In this document: positions 10,197-17,454 of the stretch, one piece after another
Position numbering within the stretch: position 1 is the first letter of the stretch
Layout of the letters: each line of letters begins with the position of its first letter
DNA from: a virus
Length of the DNA stretch: 39,771 nucleotides
Direction: 5' to 3' (one strand)
IMG/VR virus record: IMGVR_UViG_3300007734_000675
Location: 1 to 39,771 of that record
Notes under the pieces: generated by a model
What the model was told of the DNA's origin: nothing
What the model saw: the letters and a program-made list of their open reading frames with translations, nothing else
Databases searched by the model: none
Program-made: the position numbers and the translations under genes

Positions 10197-10737
10197 GACT
10201 TGCAGCGTAGATGGCTGCGAAAAAGAGTTAAAGGCTCGTAGTCTTTGTTCAATGCACTGGAAGCGACTTAAAGTTCACGGTGATATTGCAAAGGTATTGC
10301 CAAGAGGAAACTTTGCAACCATTACCCAATGCACAATAGATGATTGCGATAAGCCACATCGCGCTAAAGGTATGTGCCAAATGCACTATCGGCGTGTGGC
10401 TTTGTATGACCATCCAGAAGTTTCATCTTCTATTGGATATACCTATGATAATCGTGGATATGTAGTATTGCATTTACCCAATCATCCAATAGCAAATAAA
10501 ACTGGAACTGTTTACGAACACCGTTTAGTAATGTCAGAACATCTTGGTAGATGGTTAGTCAAGGGTGAATCCGTACATCATAAGAATGGAAACCGCCAAG
10601 ATAATCGTATTGAAAACTTAGAACTTTGGTCAAAGGCACAACCAGCAGGACAACGAGTAGAGGATAAGGTGGTTTACGCTTTGGAGATATTAAGACAGTA
10701 CGCTCCCGAATACCTTGAAAGAATTGGAGTAGCATAA
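10177..10737 (+). CDS. HNH homing-type endonuclease with N-terminal zinc fingers
   Basis: The product is 186 residues from ATG 10177; GTG 10189 is also possible, and neither has a clear ribosome site. Two tandem Cys modules (CSVDGCEKELKARSLCSMH and CTIDDCDKPHRAKGMCQMH) look like DNA-binding zinc knuckles. The HNH core EHRLVMSEHLGRWL, then SVHHKNGNRQDNRIENLEL, is the classical phage HNH_3-type nuclease. It sits between two fibre paralogs, overlapping the first, which is typical of a free-standing homing endonuclease that spreads by cutting alleles lacking it. Confidence 0.88.
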   Translation: MEYKVPKTCSVDGCEKELKARSLCSMHWKRLKVHGDIAKVLPRGNFATITQCTIDDCDKPHRAKGMCQMHYRRVALYDHPEVSSSIGYTYDNRGYVVLHLPNHPIANKTGTVYEHRLVMSEHLGRWLVKGESVHHKNGNRQDNRIENLELWSKAQPAGQRVEDKVVYALEILRQYAPEYLERIGVA

Positions 10738-10739
10738 CT

Positions 10740-11258
10740 ATGACAGCAAATTATGTTTTACTCGAGCGCATTACAGTTGGAGCCGCAGGTGCATCCAGCG
10801 TTACCTTTAGTAGTATTCCGCAGACTGGGTACACTGATTTGGTTGTGAATGTAAGTGCTAGAGGAAATACAACAGGGTGGGAAGACAACATTAAATTTAC
10901 CGCCAATAGTATAACTTCTTACGACACTATGCTTTTGTATGTTTCTGGTGGAAGTGCTACTTCTTACAAAGCGGCTGCAAACGCAACCGATAATCTTTCT
11001 TTTGTTACAGCGGCGGGTGCAACTGCTAGTACTTTTGGTTCAATGTCTTTTTATATTCCCAATTATACATCTTCAAATTACAAATCAATGAGTAAAGATT
11101 ATGTTGTAGAAAATAATTCAGCAAGTAATTATGATTTAGGATTTTCTGCTACAACAATAAATTCTATAGCAGCAATTACAAGTATTACGCTGACTCCACA
11201 AAGTAGTACTTTATGGGCCGCCAACTCAACCTTCTACCTCTACGGCGTAGCAAAGTAA
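10740..11258 (+). CDS. Fibre tip module, copy 3 of 3
   Basis: This 172-residue paralog of the modules at 9133 and 9699 carries SSVTFSSIPQTGYTDLVV near the start and STFYLYGVAK at the end. Its TAA (11256-11258) is followed in the same frame by a further open stretch leading straight into the glycine-rich protein at 11307, so the two look like one split or readthrough gene. It starts two bases after the HNH stop. Confidence 0.75.
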   Translation: MTANYVLLERITVGAAGASSVTFSSIPQTGYTDLVVNVSARGNTTGWEDNIKFTANSITSYDTMLLYVSGGSATSYKAAANATDNLSFVTAAGATASTFGSMSFYIPNYTSSNYKSMSKDYVVENNSASNYDLGFSATTINSIAAITSITLTPQSSTLWAANSTFYLYGVAK

Positions 11259-11306
11259 GGTACAACCCCAGCCATTCAGCCATACGCAACAGGTGGCGAT
11301 ACTATT

Positions 11307-11978
11307 ATGACTGACGGTACTTACTGGTACCACACCTTTATTTCTAACGGAACATTTACTCCTGCTAAAGGATTAAGTTGTGATGTGCTTGTTGTTGCAG
11401 GTGGCGGTGGCGGTGGTTATTATTATGGAAGCGGCGGCGGTGGCGGTGGTTTGCTTGAGCAAACAGGTCGTTCAGTAACTACATCAACCGCATACACGGT
11501 CACTATTGGGGCAGGTGGTGCAAAATCTCCAGCGGTGGCAGTAAATAATGTGGGAAGTGTTGGAAGTAATTCTATATTTGACACTATCACTGCAATTGGT
11601 GGCGGTGGCGGTAATGGTGGTTTCCAAAGTAATTCGACTGCGACACCTGGCGGTTCATCTGGTGGTATGCAAGCAGGAACAGCCACTACACACTCGCAAG
11701 GTAATTCAGGCGGTGCCACTGGTTATGGATTCGATGGCGCAGTTAATATGAACGGTGCTGGCGGCGGTGGTGCGGGTGCTAACGGTTCAAGTGGAAATGG
11801 TGGCAACGGTCGCGCTAATTCCATTACAGGAACTTCAGTTACTTATGCTGGCGGCGGTGGTGGACAAGCTGGTACAAATGGAACAGGTGGAGGCCCAACT
11901 GCTAATCGTGGCGGCGGTGGCAAAGGCGATAATGAAAATGGTGGTTCAGGCATTGTTATTATTCGGTATGCGGTTTAA
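11307..11978 (+). CDS. Glycine-rich fibre or adhesin protein
   Basis: The product is 223 residues from ATG 11307. WYHTFISNGTFTPA opens the domain, followed by LVVAGGGGGG-type Gly runs and a closing GGSGIVIIRY strand. This is a known layout for glycine-rich phage adhesin domains, which pack polyglycine helices. The domain seems to begin upstream of the ATG (PAIQPYATGGDTI at 11271-11306), in frame with the preceding gene. AGGTGG at 11291-11296 could serve as a ribosome site 10 bases before ATG. It could be separate, or the C-terminus of a readthrough product. Confidence 0.75.
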   Translation: MTDGTYWYHTFISNGTFTPAKGLSCDVLVVAGGGGGGYYYGSGGGGGGLLEQTGRSVTTSTAYTVTIGAGGAKSPAVAVNNVGSVGSNSIFDTITAIGGGGGNGGFQSNSTATPGGSSGGMQAGTATTHSQGNSGGATGYGFDGAVNMNGAGGGGAGANGSSGNGGNGRANSITGTSVTYAGGGGGQAGTNGTGGGPTANRGGGGKGDNENGGSGIVIIRYAV

Positions 11979-11987
11979 GGAGAAACA

Positions 11988-12281
11988 ATGAGTCATTGGG
12001 CAGAAGTAGATAACAACAACACGGTAATCCGTGTATTAGTTGGCAACAACTACGGCGATGAAGGTTATCAATGGTTAATAGATAATCTTGGCGGTACTTG
12101 GATTAAGACAAGTTACAACGGCAACATCAGAAAGAACTATGCTGGTATCGGTTATTCTTACGCACCTGATATAGATGCTTTCGTTCCCCCAAAATGCCAC
12201 GATGAAGCAGTACTAGATGAAGTAATAGCACAATGGATTTGCAATAACCCTGACCATACTAAGGAGATAACAAGTGAGTGA
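11988..12281 (+). CDS. Small tail-associated protein (RKNYAGIGY type)
   Basis: This 97-residue protein has the pattern WIKTSYNGNIRKNYAGIGYSY, then DAFVPPK. It occurs in small proteins or domains of the tail region of many environmental phages, including cyanophages, as far as I know. Function is not established. Strong AAGGAG at 11977-11982 precedes the ATG. The stop lies within the GTGAGTGA overlap with the next gene. Confidence 0.75.
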   Translation: MSHWAEVDNNNTVIRVLVGNNYGDEGYQWLIDNLGGTWIKTSYNGNIRKNYAGIGYSYAPDIDAFVPPKCHDEAVLDEVIAQWICNNPDHTKEITSE

Positions 12282-12498
12282 AGTATTAACAAAGATAATC
12301 GTGGACTGTGGGACTGGCGTGGTGTCAGAAGTGCCTTTGACTGGTGAGGAAATTGCACAGCGTGAGGTTGATGCAGCACAGGCCGAGGCAGATCGTGTGG
12401 CTAAAGAGGCAGCAGATGCAGAAGCAGCAACAGCCAAAGCTGCTTTACTTGCTAAGTTAGGCATTAGCGAAGACGAAGCCAAGCTCCTACTAGCGTAA
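12274..12498 (+). CDS. Small coiled-coil tail-region protein
   Basis: The product is 74 residues from GTG 12274, behind AAGGAG. A short N-terminal beta segment (KIIVDCGTGVVSEVPLT) leads to an Ala/Glu-rich helix of about 45 residues, probably coiled coil, ending in KLGISEDEAKLLLA. This layout is common for small phage proteins next to tail genes, sometimes called fibre-assembly-like, but its role is uncertain. Confidence 0.65.
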   Translation: MSEVLTKIIVDCGTGVVSEVPLTGEEIAQREVDAAQAEADRVAKEAADAEAATAKAALLAKLGISEDEAKLLLA

Positions 12499-12508
12499 GG
12501 AATACCCA

Positions 12509-14422
12509 ATGGCCTATGGCGATGACATCACCGAAGGTATACCCTACGTACTTTCCAACCCTTCAGGAACTACAACATATACACCTACTGGGGCTGCTTA
12601 TGAAATAGCAATTGGCGCTTTGCCATTCTTTCTTGCTAACTCAGATGAGATGCCTTACCGTCGCGTCACTGCTCAATATCGCAAACAACAAATTGACCAG
12701 ACTCGTGAGGCCGGAGAGCAGACACTCACCGGTTGGTGGGTTCGATCTCAGTCATCCTTTCACCTTGGCGCTGGTATCAAGTACTTTGAACCACAGCAGG
12801 AGGAGTCGCTACGCTTTCAGTACACAGAGTCTAAAGGCTTAGATGTATGGACTAGAGGACAAGCCACCCTACTTAACGACACAGCCAGCTTCTATTCAGG
12901 AACTGTTGGTCCTGCTCAACTTATCGGTGTTAATGATGGCACCAATGACTGCATCCTAGCAACAGATGGAACAGTTCTAAACAAGATTCCAACTACCACT
13001 GGTACTCCATCTCCTTACACACAGGCTGGCACAGCATCTACTATTTATAGCATTACTACTAATGGCAAGCAGTACTTCTTTATCAATGGAACTCACGTTC
13101 ACCGAGGTAACTTATCTGGTACTACTAGCGATACTGAAATCTATAACGCTTCTAGCACTACTCGTGGAACTATTCGCTATGTAAAGCAGCGCTTGATTGC
13201 AGCTATTAACAATAAAATCTATGAGTTAGATGCCAACAACGCATCAGGTGCGCTACCTGCAGCTTTATATACACATCCTAATACTTCTTGGGTATGGTCT
13301 AGTATTGCTGAAGGACCACAGGCTATTTATATCTCAGGCTATGATCCCAATGGTACTTCATCATCTGTCTTTAAGATTACTTTAGATGCAACTGTTCCTA
13401 ACACTCTTGGTTTCCCAACTCTTAATACTCCTACCGTTGTTATTGATATGCCACAAGGTGAGAGAATCAATGACTTTGATGTATACCTTGGAGTTTACGC
13501 AGTCCTTGCTACCAGTCTAGGATTTAGAGCAGGTGTCTCTGATGCTAATGGAGATATCCAGTATGGGCCATTACTCTTTGATGATGCACCTTGTGACTCT
13601 ATTGCTTTCCGTGACCGCTTTGCATACATTGCCACTCTTGTAGATGGTGAAGCAGGGTTGATTCGCGTAGACCTATCGGTCACAGTCATTGCAGGTTCTT
13701 TATTCTTTCCTTGGGCTTGGGACTTAGTAGCCTCTGGCACTACAACTACTGCATCTCAAGTTGCTTTCTTTGGTAACTCAGATAGGGCGGCCTTTACCAC
13801 TGGCAATAACACGTGGGCTGAATCAACTACTAGCCTAGTAGCAACTGGTTATTTGCGTACCGGTTACATCCGCTATAACACACTAGAGACTAAGATATTT
13901 AAGTTGCTTCAAGCTCGTGTAGATACCACTAATGGTGGCATTAGTATTCAATCAATTGATTACTTAGATAACTTTGTACTTATTGGTACCTTTTCACAAG
14001 GAGAAAGTGTTTCAGAAGTTAACGTAAGTTATCCTAACTCTGCACAGGAATACCTTGGGTTTGAATTTACCCTGACTCGCTCAGCTACAGATGTTCTTAA
14101 AGGACCACTCTTTACTGGATACCAACTCAAGTCACTACCTGCAGTACCACGCCAGCGCCTTATTCAGTATCCATTATTTTGTTATGACCACGAGAGCGAT
14201 AAGTTTGGCAACGAAATTGGTTATGAAGGATCTTCTTATTTCCGTATGTCACAGTTAGAGGCAATTGAAAACGTTGGAGATACTATTCGTGTGCAAGATT
14301 TTAGAACTAACGAATCATACCTTGGTTTAATTGAAGAGTTAGATTTCATAAATAAAACGCCAGAGGATAAAAGGTTCTCTGGTTTTGGTGGCACATTACT
14401 AGTAACGATTCGGACAATTTAA
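12509..14422 (+). CDS. Large tail/nozzle protein with propeller-like repeats
   Basis: This 637-residue soluble protein has a beta-rich body. Repeated segments such as QYFFINGTHVHRG, KQRLIAAINNKIYELD and DRFAYIATLVDGEAGLIRVD look like blades of a beta-propeller. Podoviral nozzle proteins (T7 gp12 type) have such a propeller and a similar length, and this is the last structural gene before lysis. The nozzle assignment is inference. The stop overlaps the following ATG (TAATG at 14420). Confidence 0.6.
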   Translation: MAYGDDITEGIPYVLSNPSGTTTYTPTGAAYEIAIGALPFFLANSDEMPYRRVTAQYRKQQIDQTREAGEQTLTGWWVRSQSSFHLGAGIKYFEPQQEESLRFQYTESKGLDVWTRGQATLLNDTASFYSGTVGPAQLIGVNDGTNDCILATDGTVLNKIPTTTGTPSPYTQAGTASTIYSITTNGKQYFFINGTHVHRGNLSGTTSDTEIYNASSTTRGTIRYVKQRLIAAINNKIYELDANNASGALPAALYTHPNTSWVWSSIAEGPQAIYISGYDPNGTSSSVFKITLDATVPNTLGFPTLNTPTVVIDMPQGERINDFDVYLGVYAVLATSLGFRAGVSDANGDIQYGPLLFDDAPCDSIAFRDRFAYIATLVDGEAGLIRVDLSVTVIAGSLFFPWAWDLVASGTTTTASQVAFFGNSDRAAFTTGNNTWAESTTSLVATGYLRTGYIRYNTLETKIFKLLQARVDTTNGGISIQSIDYLDNFVLIGTFSQGESVSEVNVSYPNSAQEYLGFEFTLTRSATDVLKGPLFTGYQLKSLPAVPRQRLIQYPLFCYDHESDKFGNEIGYEGSSYFRMSQLEAIENVGDTIRVQDFRTNESYLGLIEELDFINKTPEDKRFSGFGGTLLVTIRTI

Positions 14423-14616
14423 TGGAGTTCAAAGACTACCTAACAATGGCAGTTGCCGTCATAGCCATCATCAGTGCTTTTGCTACAAGTATGCGCTGGA
14501 TGGTAAAGCATTATCTCAACGAACTTCGCCCCAATGGTGGCAGTTCAATGAAGGATTCTATGGCTCGTATGGAAGCACGCATTGATGACTTGTACAAGTT
14601 ACTAGCAGAGAAGTGA
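14422..14616 (+). CDS. Small membrane protein, lysis region
   Basis: This 64-residue protein has one N-terminal hydrophobic segment (about 7-24, TMAVAVIAIISAF) followed by a polar helix ending in ARMEARIDDLYKLLAE. It overlaps the tail gene by TAATG and precedes the endolysin, so a holin-like, spanin-like or holin-modulating role is plausible, but no family is recognised. Confidence 0.65.
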   Translation: MEFKDYLTMAVAVIAIISAFATSMRWMVKHYLNELRPNGGSSMKDSMARMEARIDDLYKLLAEK

Positions 14617-14622
14617 ACTTAG

Positions 14623-15090
14623 ATGAAACCTATTGTCAAGCAAGCAACGCCAGCTGCAATATCTGTTCTCCGTCAAGCAACAGCGCTCAAGCCCAAGCGC
14701 AAGAAAATATCAGATGGCCTATTGCCATCGCCAGCACACCAGTTACAAAATCCTAACTCAGATCACAACACTGGTTATGGTGTGGATGTAACGCACGACC
14801 CAGTATCTGGTATTGATGGTCACGAAGTCTATGAGCATTTGAAATCTGATAAACGTGTTAAGTATTTAATTTTTATGGGCAAGATATGGACACCTGAAAA
14901 AGGAGATCATCCATATGATGGCCCAAATCAGCACAATCACCATTGTCATATCTCAATCAAAGACGAGTGTGGCAATGACACATCTGCCTGGTTCCCTTGG
15001 TTAGATAAACCAGCGTTTAAGACTGCAGATGCTGCTCGTGCAGCAGTTGCAAAACTAATGCCACTACCTAAGAAGAAGGAAAACAAATGA
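14623..15090 (+). CDS. Endolysin, M15-type zinc peptidase
   Basis: This 155-residue protein carries the metal ligands expected of M15/VanY-like peptidases: SDHNTGYGVDVTHD (H48 and D55) and HNHHCHIS (H109). RVKYLIFMGKIW lies between them, as in actinophage lysin peptidase domains. Such enzymes cut peptide cross-links of the host wall. No cell-wall-binding domain or signal peptide is seen, so release depends on the holin encoded next. The stop overlaps the holin start (ATGA at 15087). Confidence 0.85.
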   Translation: MKPIVKQATPAAISVLRQATALKPKRKKISDGLLPSPAHQLQNPNSDHNTGYGVDVTHDPVSGIDGHEVYEHLKSDKRVKYLIFMGKIWTPEKGDHPYDGPNQHNHHCHISIKDECGNDTSAWFPWLDKPAFKTADAARAAVAKLMPLPKKKENK

Positions 15091-15278
15091 ACAAAGATAA
15101 GTTATCCGCTATCGCAGCAACTTACCTACGTGCTGGAATTGCATCAGTTATTGCACTCTGGCTTGCAGGAATTACCGATCCAAAGGCTTTAGCAACAGCA
15201 GGTATTGCTGCTATCGCAGGTCCATTACTTAAAGTACTAGACCCAAAAGCTACAGAGTTTGGTCGTGGGTCTAAGTAA
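15087..15278 (+). CDS. r1t-type holin
   Basis: The product is 63 residues. The pattern ATYLRAGIASVIALWLAGI, then DPKALATAGIAAIAGPLLKVLDP, fits the r1t holin family of actinophages: two hydrophobic helices joined by a short loop and a charged C-terminus. It would open the membrane to let the endolysin reach the wall. It overlaps the endolysin stop by four bases and is the last gene before the strong terminator. Confidence 0.85.
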   Translation: MNKDKLSAIAATYLRAGIASVIALWLAGITDPKALATAGIAAIAGPLLKVLDPKATEFGRGSK

Positions 15279-15312
15279 ACAAAGACCCATCAGCGCGAGG
15301 CAAACAGAAAGA

Positions 15313-15339
15313 GTGGCCCCTTCGGGGGCCGCTTTTTTT
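15313..15339 (+). terminator. Strong rho-independent terminator of the late operon
   Basis: GTGGCCCC (15313-15320), the stable loop TTCG and GGGGCCGC (15325-15332) form an 8-pair stem with one wobble, followed by seven T. It closes the rightward structural/lysis transcript and also lies just beyond the stop of the leftward gene at 15351. Confidence 0.95.
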
Positions 15340-15350
15340 GTGCCACAAAA

Positions 15351-15602
15351 CTATACTGGTCTATCTACTGGACACGGTATGGTTACTATATTGCCACAAC
15401 TAGAACAGGTTGCATCAAGAAAATACCAGACTATCTCATAATCTTCAAAGCTCACTAGAGCGTTAAAGACCTGGCACCCACAGGAACATACGTGGAGGGG
15501 TCCTAAACCCCGCAAATCGGCTCCAAAAGGCTCAGGAAGGGCATCTGGTGGCGCCTTACGACGCTTAAATTTAGGCATAACAAAGGGGTGACGTCTTACC
15601 AT
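15351..15602 (-). CDS. Zinc-ribbon protein, unknown function
   Basis: The product is 83 residues on the minus strand. After a basic N-terminus (PKFKRRKAPP), two Cys clusters, VCSCGC and CSSCGN, are separated by about 20 residues and followed by VTIPCPVD. This is a classic four-Cys zinc ribbon. The first ATG (15602) has AGGAAGGAG upstream on the minus strand; an in-frame ATG at 15578 lacks one. It is the only leftward gene between the late and early rightward blocks and is divergent from the peptidase gene at 15765. A regulatory role is possible but unproven. Confidence 0.7.
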   Translation of the reverse strand: MVRRHPFVMPKFKRRKAPPDALPEPFGADLRGLGPLHVCSCGCQVFNALVSFEDYEIVWYFLDATCSSCGNIVTIPCPVDRPV

Positions 15603-15640
15603 ATTGCTCGGAACGGCTCCTTCCTGTGGTCAGTCGCCTC

Positions 15641-15733
15641 TCGCCTTACGGCTCGTCCCCGTAAGGGGACCGGTCCGTTTTAATTCGCCTTACGGCTCAT
15701 ATTGTAGAAGCCTAGTAAGTGTCGCTACGCGAC
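15641..15733. repeat. Structured divergent intergenic region with 14-base direct repeats
   Basis: TCGCCTTACGGCTC occurs exactly at 15641-15654 and 15685-15698, 44 bases apart. Between them GTCCCC-GTAA-GGGGAC (15655-15670) forms a perfect hairpin, and GTCGC-TAC-GCGAC (15721-15733) forms another. The region separates two divergent genes. It could hold operator sites for a phage regulator. Confidence 0.7.
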
Positions 15734-15748
15734 GACACGCCGTAGTGA

Positions 15749-15764
15749 TGCTAAGATAAATTTT
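15749..15764 (+). promoter_or_regulatory. Extended -10 promoter, probably giving a leaderless transcript
   Basis: TG-C-TAAGAT (15749-15757) matches an extended -10 (TGNTANNNT). A start seven to eight bases downstream would coincide with the ATG at 15765. No ribosome site precedes that ATG, so leaderless translation, common in actinobacteria, is inferred. No convincing -35 is seen. Confidence 0.45.
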
Positions 15765-16322
15765 ATGACCACAATATCTGCGATACAAGGAATTGATTAT
15801 GCTGTACTAGTAGCTGACTCACAGATTACTGAAGATAATCTTGTGACCTTGGCGACTAGTACTCCTAAGATCGTTGAGGTTGGCAAGTTCTTACTTGCCA
15901 TCTCAGGGGACACACGCCCAGGAGATATTCTTTCCTATAACTGGAAGCCTCCGGCCTATCGTGGTGAAGATCCAGTACAATTTATGGGCAAGAAGGTGAT
16001 ACCTAGTATCATCGCAGCTTTTACAGACAACAACTACGAATGGAATAAGGTGGACAAGGATGATGGTTTCGATTATCTCGTTAGTTTTAATGGTAATATC
16101 TTTAGGGTTGCTTGTGACCTCTCTTTTTTCCAAAGTTCTCACGATATTTATGGCATCGGTAGTGGTGGTCAGTTTGCTCTTGGCTATCTGTATTCAATCC
16201 GCAAGCCTGATATGGAATTAGATTATGCTAAACGACACGCCCGTAAAGCCGTTGATGTAGCCTCGGTTCTTGACACCAATACTGGCAAGCCTTTACAATT
16301 GGTAGTCCAAGAACGACTATAG
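15765..16322 (+). CDS. HslV/proteasome-beta-like threonine peptidase
   Basis: This 185-residue protein has the Ntn-hydrolase layout of HslV. MTTISAIQG would expose Thr1 after Met removal. ADSQIT places Asp at position 17, K35 in STPKIVEV fits the catalytic Lys, LLAISGDTRPGD matches the glycine strand, and YGIGSGGQFALGY matches the HslV IGSGG segment. A helix with AVDVASVLDTNTG follows. All catalytic residues appear present, so active proteolysis is likely. No HslU-type ATPase is encoded. It may self-assemble, pair with a host unfoldase, or act on phage or host proteins. It is the first gene of the rightward early block. Confidence 0.78.
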   Translation: MTTISAIQGIDYAVLVADSQITEDNLVTLATSTPKIVEVGKFLLAISGDTRPGDILSYNWKPPAYRGEDPVQFMGKKVIPSIIAAFTDNNYEWNKVDKDDGFDYLVSFNGNIFRVACDLSFFQSSHDIYGIGSGGQFALGYLYSIRKPDMELDYAKRHARKAVDVASVLDTNTGKPLQLVVQERL

Positions 16323-16331
16323 GAGGAAGCA

Positions 16332-16520
16332 ATGAGTACACAAACAGAACGTTGGTTGAGAACAGAAGAGGCAGCAGATTACTTATCTGTAAGCATCGGA
16401 TTTTTATACAACCGTTCAATAGAAATTGGAATACCACGTGTAAAACTAGGTAACGGATATCGTTATCGCGCAACAGATCTTGATAAGTGGATGCTAGGTA
16501 ATTTAGATGACAGTAACTGA
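16332..16520 (+). CDS. Small excisionase/MerR-like HTH protein
   Basis: This 62-residue protein has the motif WLRTEEAADYLSVSIGFLYN, a winged-helix HTH as in HTH_17/excisionase proteins. The wing follows (RVKLGNGYRYRATDLDKWM). A strong AGGAGG (16322-16327) lies at ideal spacing. No integrase is present, so a role as a transcription regulator or DNA-bending factor is more likely than excision. It overlaps the nuclease gene that follows. Confidence 0.8.
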   Translation: MSTQTERWLRTEEAADYLSVSIGFLYNRSIEIGIPRVKLGNGYRYRATDLDKWMLGNLDDSN

Positions 16521-17454
16521 CCCAAAAGAACTATTACTAAGCGCACTTAAAGCAGTTGATGCTAAGCGCTCACGCTCCACACAGGTACAGATAGGTCCAT
16601 CAGAGGTAGGTGGTTGCCGACGTAAGGTTTGGTACCGACTCAATGACCAGCCAGAGACTAACGATAATGAGTTAAAGCTCGCTGCCATTATGGGTACTGC
16701 TATTCACGCAGAGATTGAAAGAGCACTATCAGATAACCCAGATGTATTGATTGAAACAGAAGTTGAATACAATGGAATGAAGGCGCATATTGATGCCTAT
16801 GTTCCTAGTAGTGGTGATGTAATTGACTGGAAAACTAGTAAGTTAAAGAACCTTGGTTACTTCCCATCAACGCAACAGCGTTGGCAGGTCCAGCTCTACG
16901 GTTATCTACTAGCAAAGAACGGTCACAAGGTAGAACGTGTATCACTCGTAGCCATTGCCAGAGATGGAGATGAGCGCGACGTTAAGGTACACACAGAACC
17001 TTACAATGAAGCGATAGCCTTAGAAGCATTAGCCTGGTTATCAGTTGTTAAAGAAGCAAAGGATGCACCAGATCCTGAGAAGGATGCAAACTACTGTCAG
17101 TTCTATTGCAAGTACTACGACTCATCAGGTGAGATGGGATGCGTTGGTCTAAAAAAAGAACGTACACCAGTCAGTGATGTAATCATTGATGATGTAGACG
17201 TTGACAAAAATGCTTTGTTGTATTTACAATTAGGAGTACAAATAAAAGCGTTAGAGAAAGCACAAGATTCTCTTAAAGCTAGCTTTGAGGGAGTACTAGG
17301 TACTACTAATAGCGGTATCGAAGTAAGTTGGACAACAATCGCTGGCAGGTCTACAGTGGACAGTGATGAAGTTGAGAAACTTCTTGGGTTTATTCCTAAG
17401 AAGATAGGCGAGACAAGCCAAAGATTATCTATCAAACAAAGTGGAGGAAAGTAA
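16507..17454 (+). CDS. Cas4/RecB-like PD-(D/E)XK exonuclease with Fe-S cysteines
   Basis: This 315-residue protein has the pattern GPSEVGGCRRKVWYRL (C37) and GTAIHAEIERAL (H67). D96 and DWKTSK (D107-W-K109) form the nuclease core, followed by RWQVQLYGYLLA, the QxxxY motif. Three late cysteines (C197, C201, C212) with C37 would hold a 4Fe-4S cluster, as in Cas4 and AddB. It probably resects DNA ends for recombination or replication. No CRISPR array or other cas gene is present. It is followed at once by a coupled small gene. Confidence 0.85.
   Translation: MTVTDPKELLLSALKAVDAKRSRSTQVQIGPSEVGGCRRKVWYRLNDQPETNDNELKLAAIMGTAIHAEIERALSDNPDVLIETEVEYNGMKAHIDAYVPSSGDVIDWKTSKLKNLGYFPSTQQRWQVQLYGYLLAKNGHKVERVSLVAIARDGDERDVKVHTEPYNEAIALEALAWLSVVKEAKDAPDPEKDANYCQFYCKYYDSSGEMGCVGLKKERTPVSDVIIDDVDVDKNALLYLQLGVQIKALEKAQDSLKASFEGVLGTTNSGIEVSWTTIAGRSTVDSDEVEKLLGFIPKKIGETSQRLSIKQSGGK

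Noticed and set aside
16332-16520. Excisionase-like protein as evidence of a temperate phage.
   Set aside because: No integrase, attachment site or repressor was recognised in what appears to be the complete genome.
16507-17454. Cas4-like gene as part of a CRISPR system.
   Set aside because: No repeat-spacer array and no other cas gene; such nucleases are common in phages.
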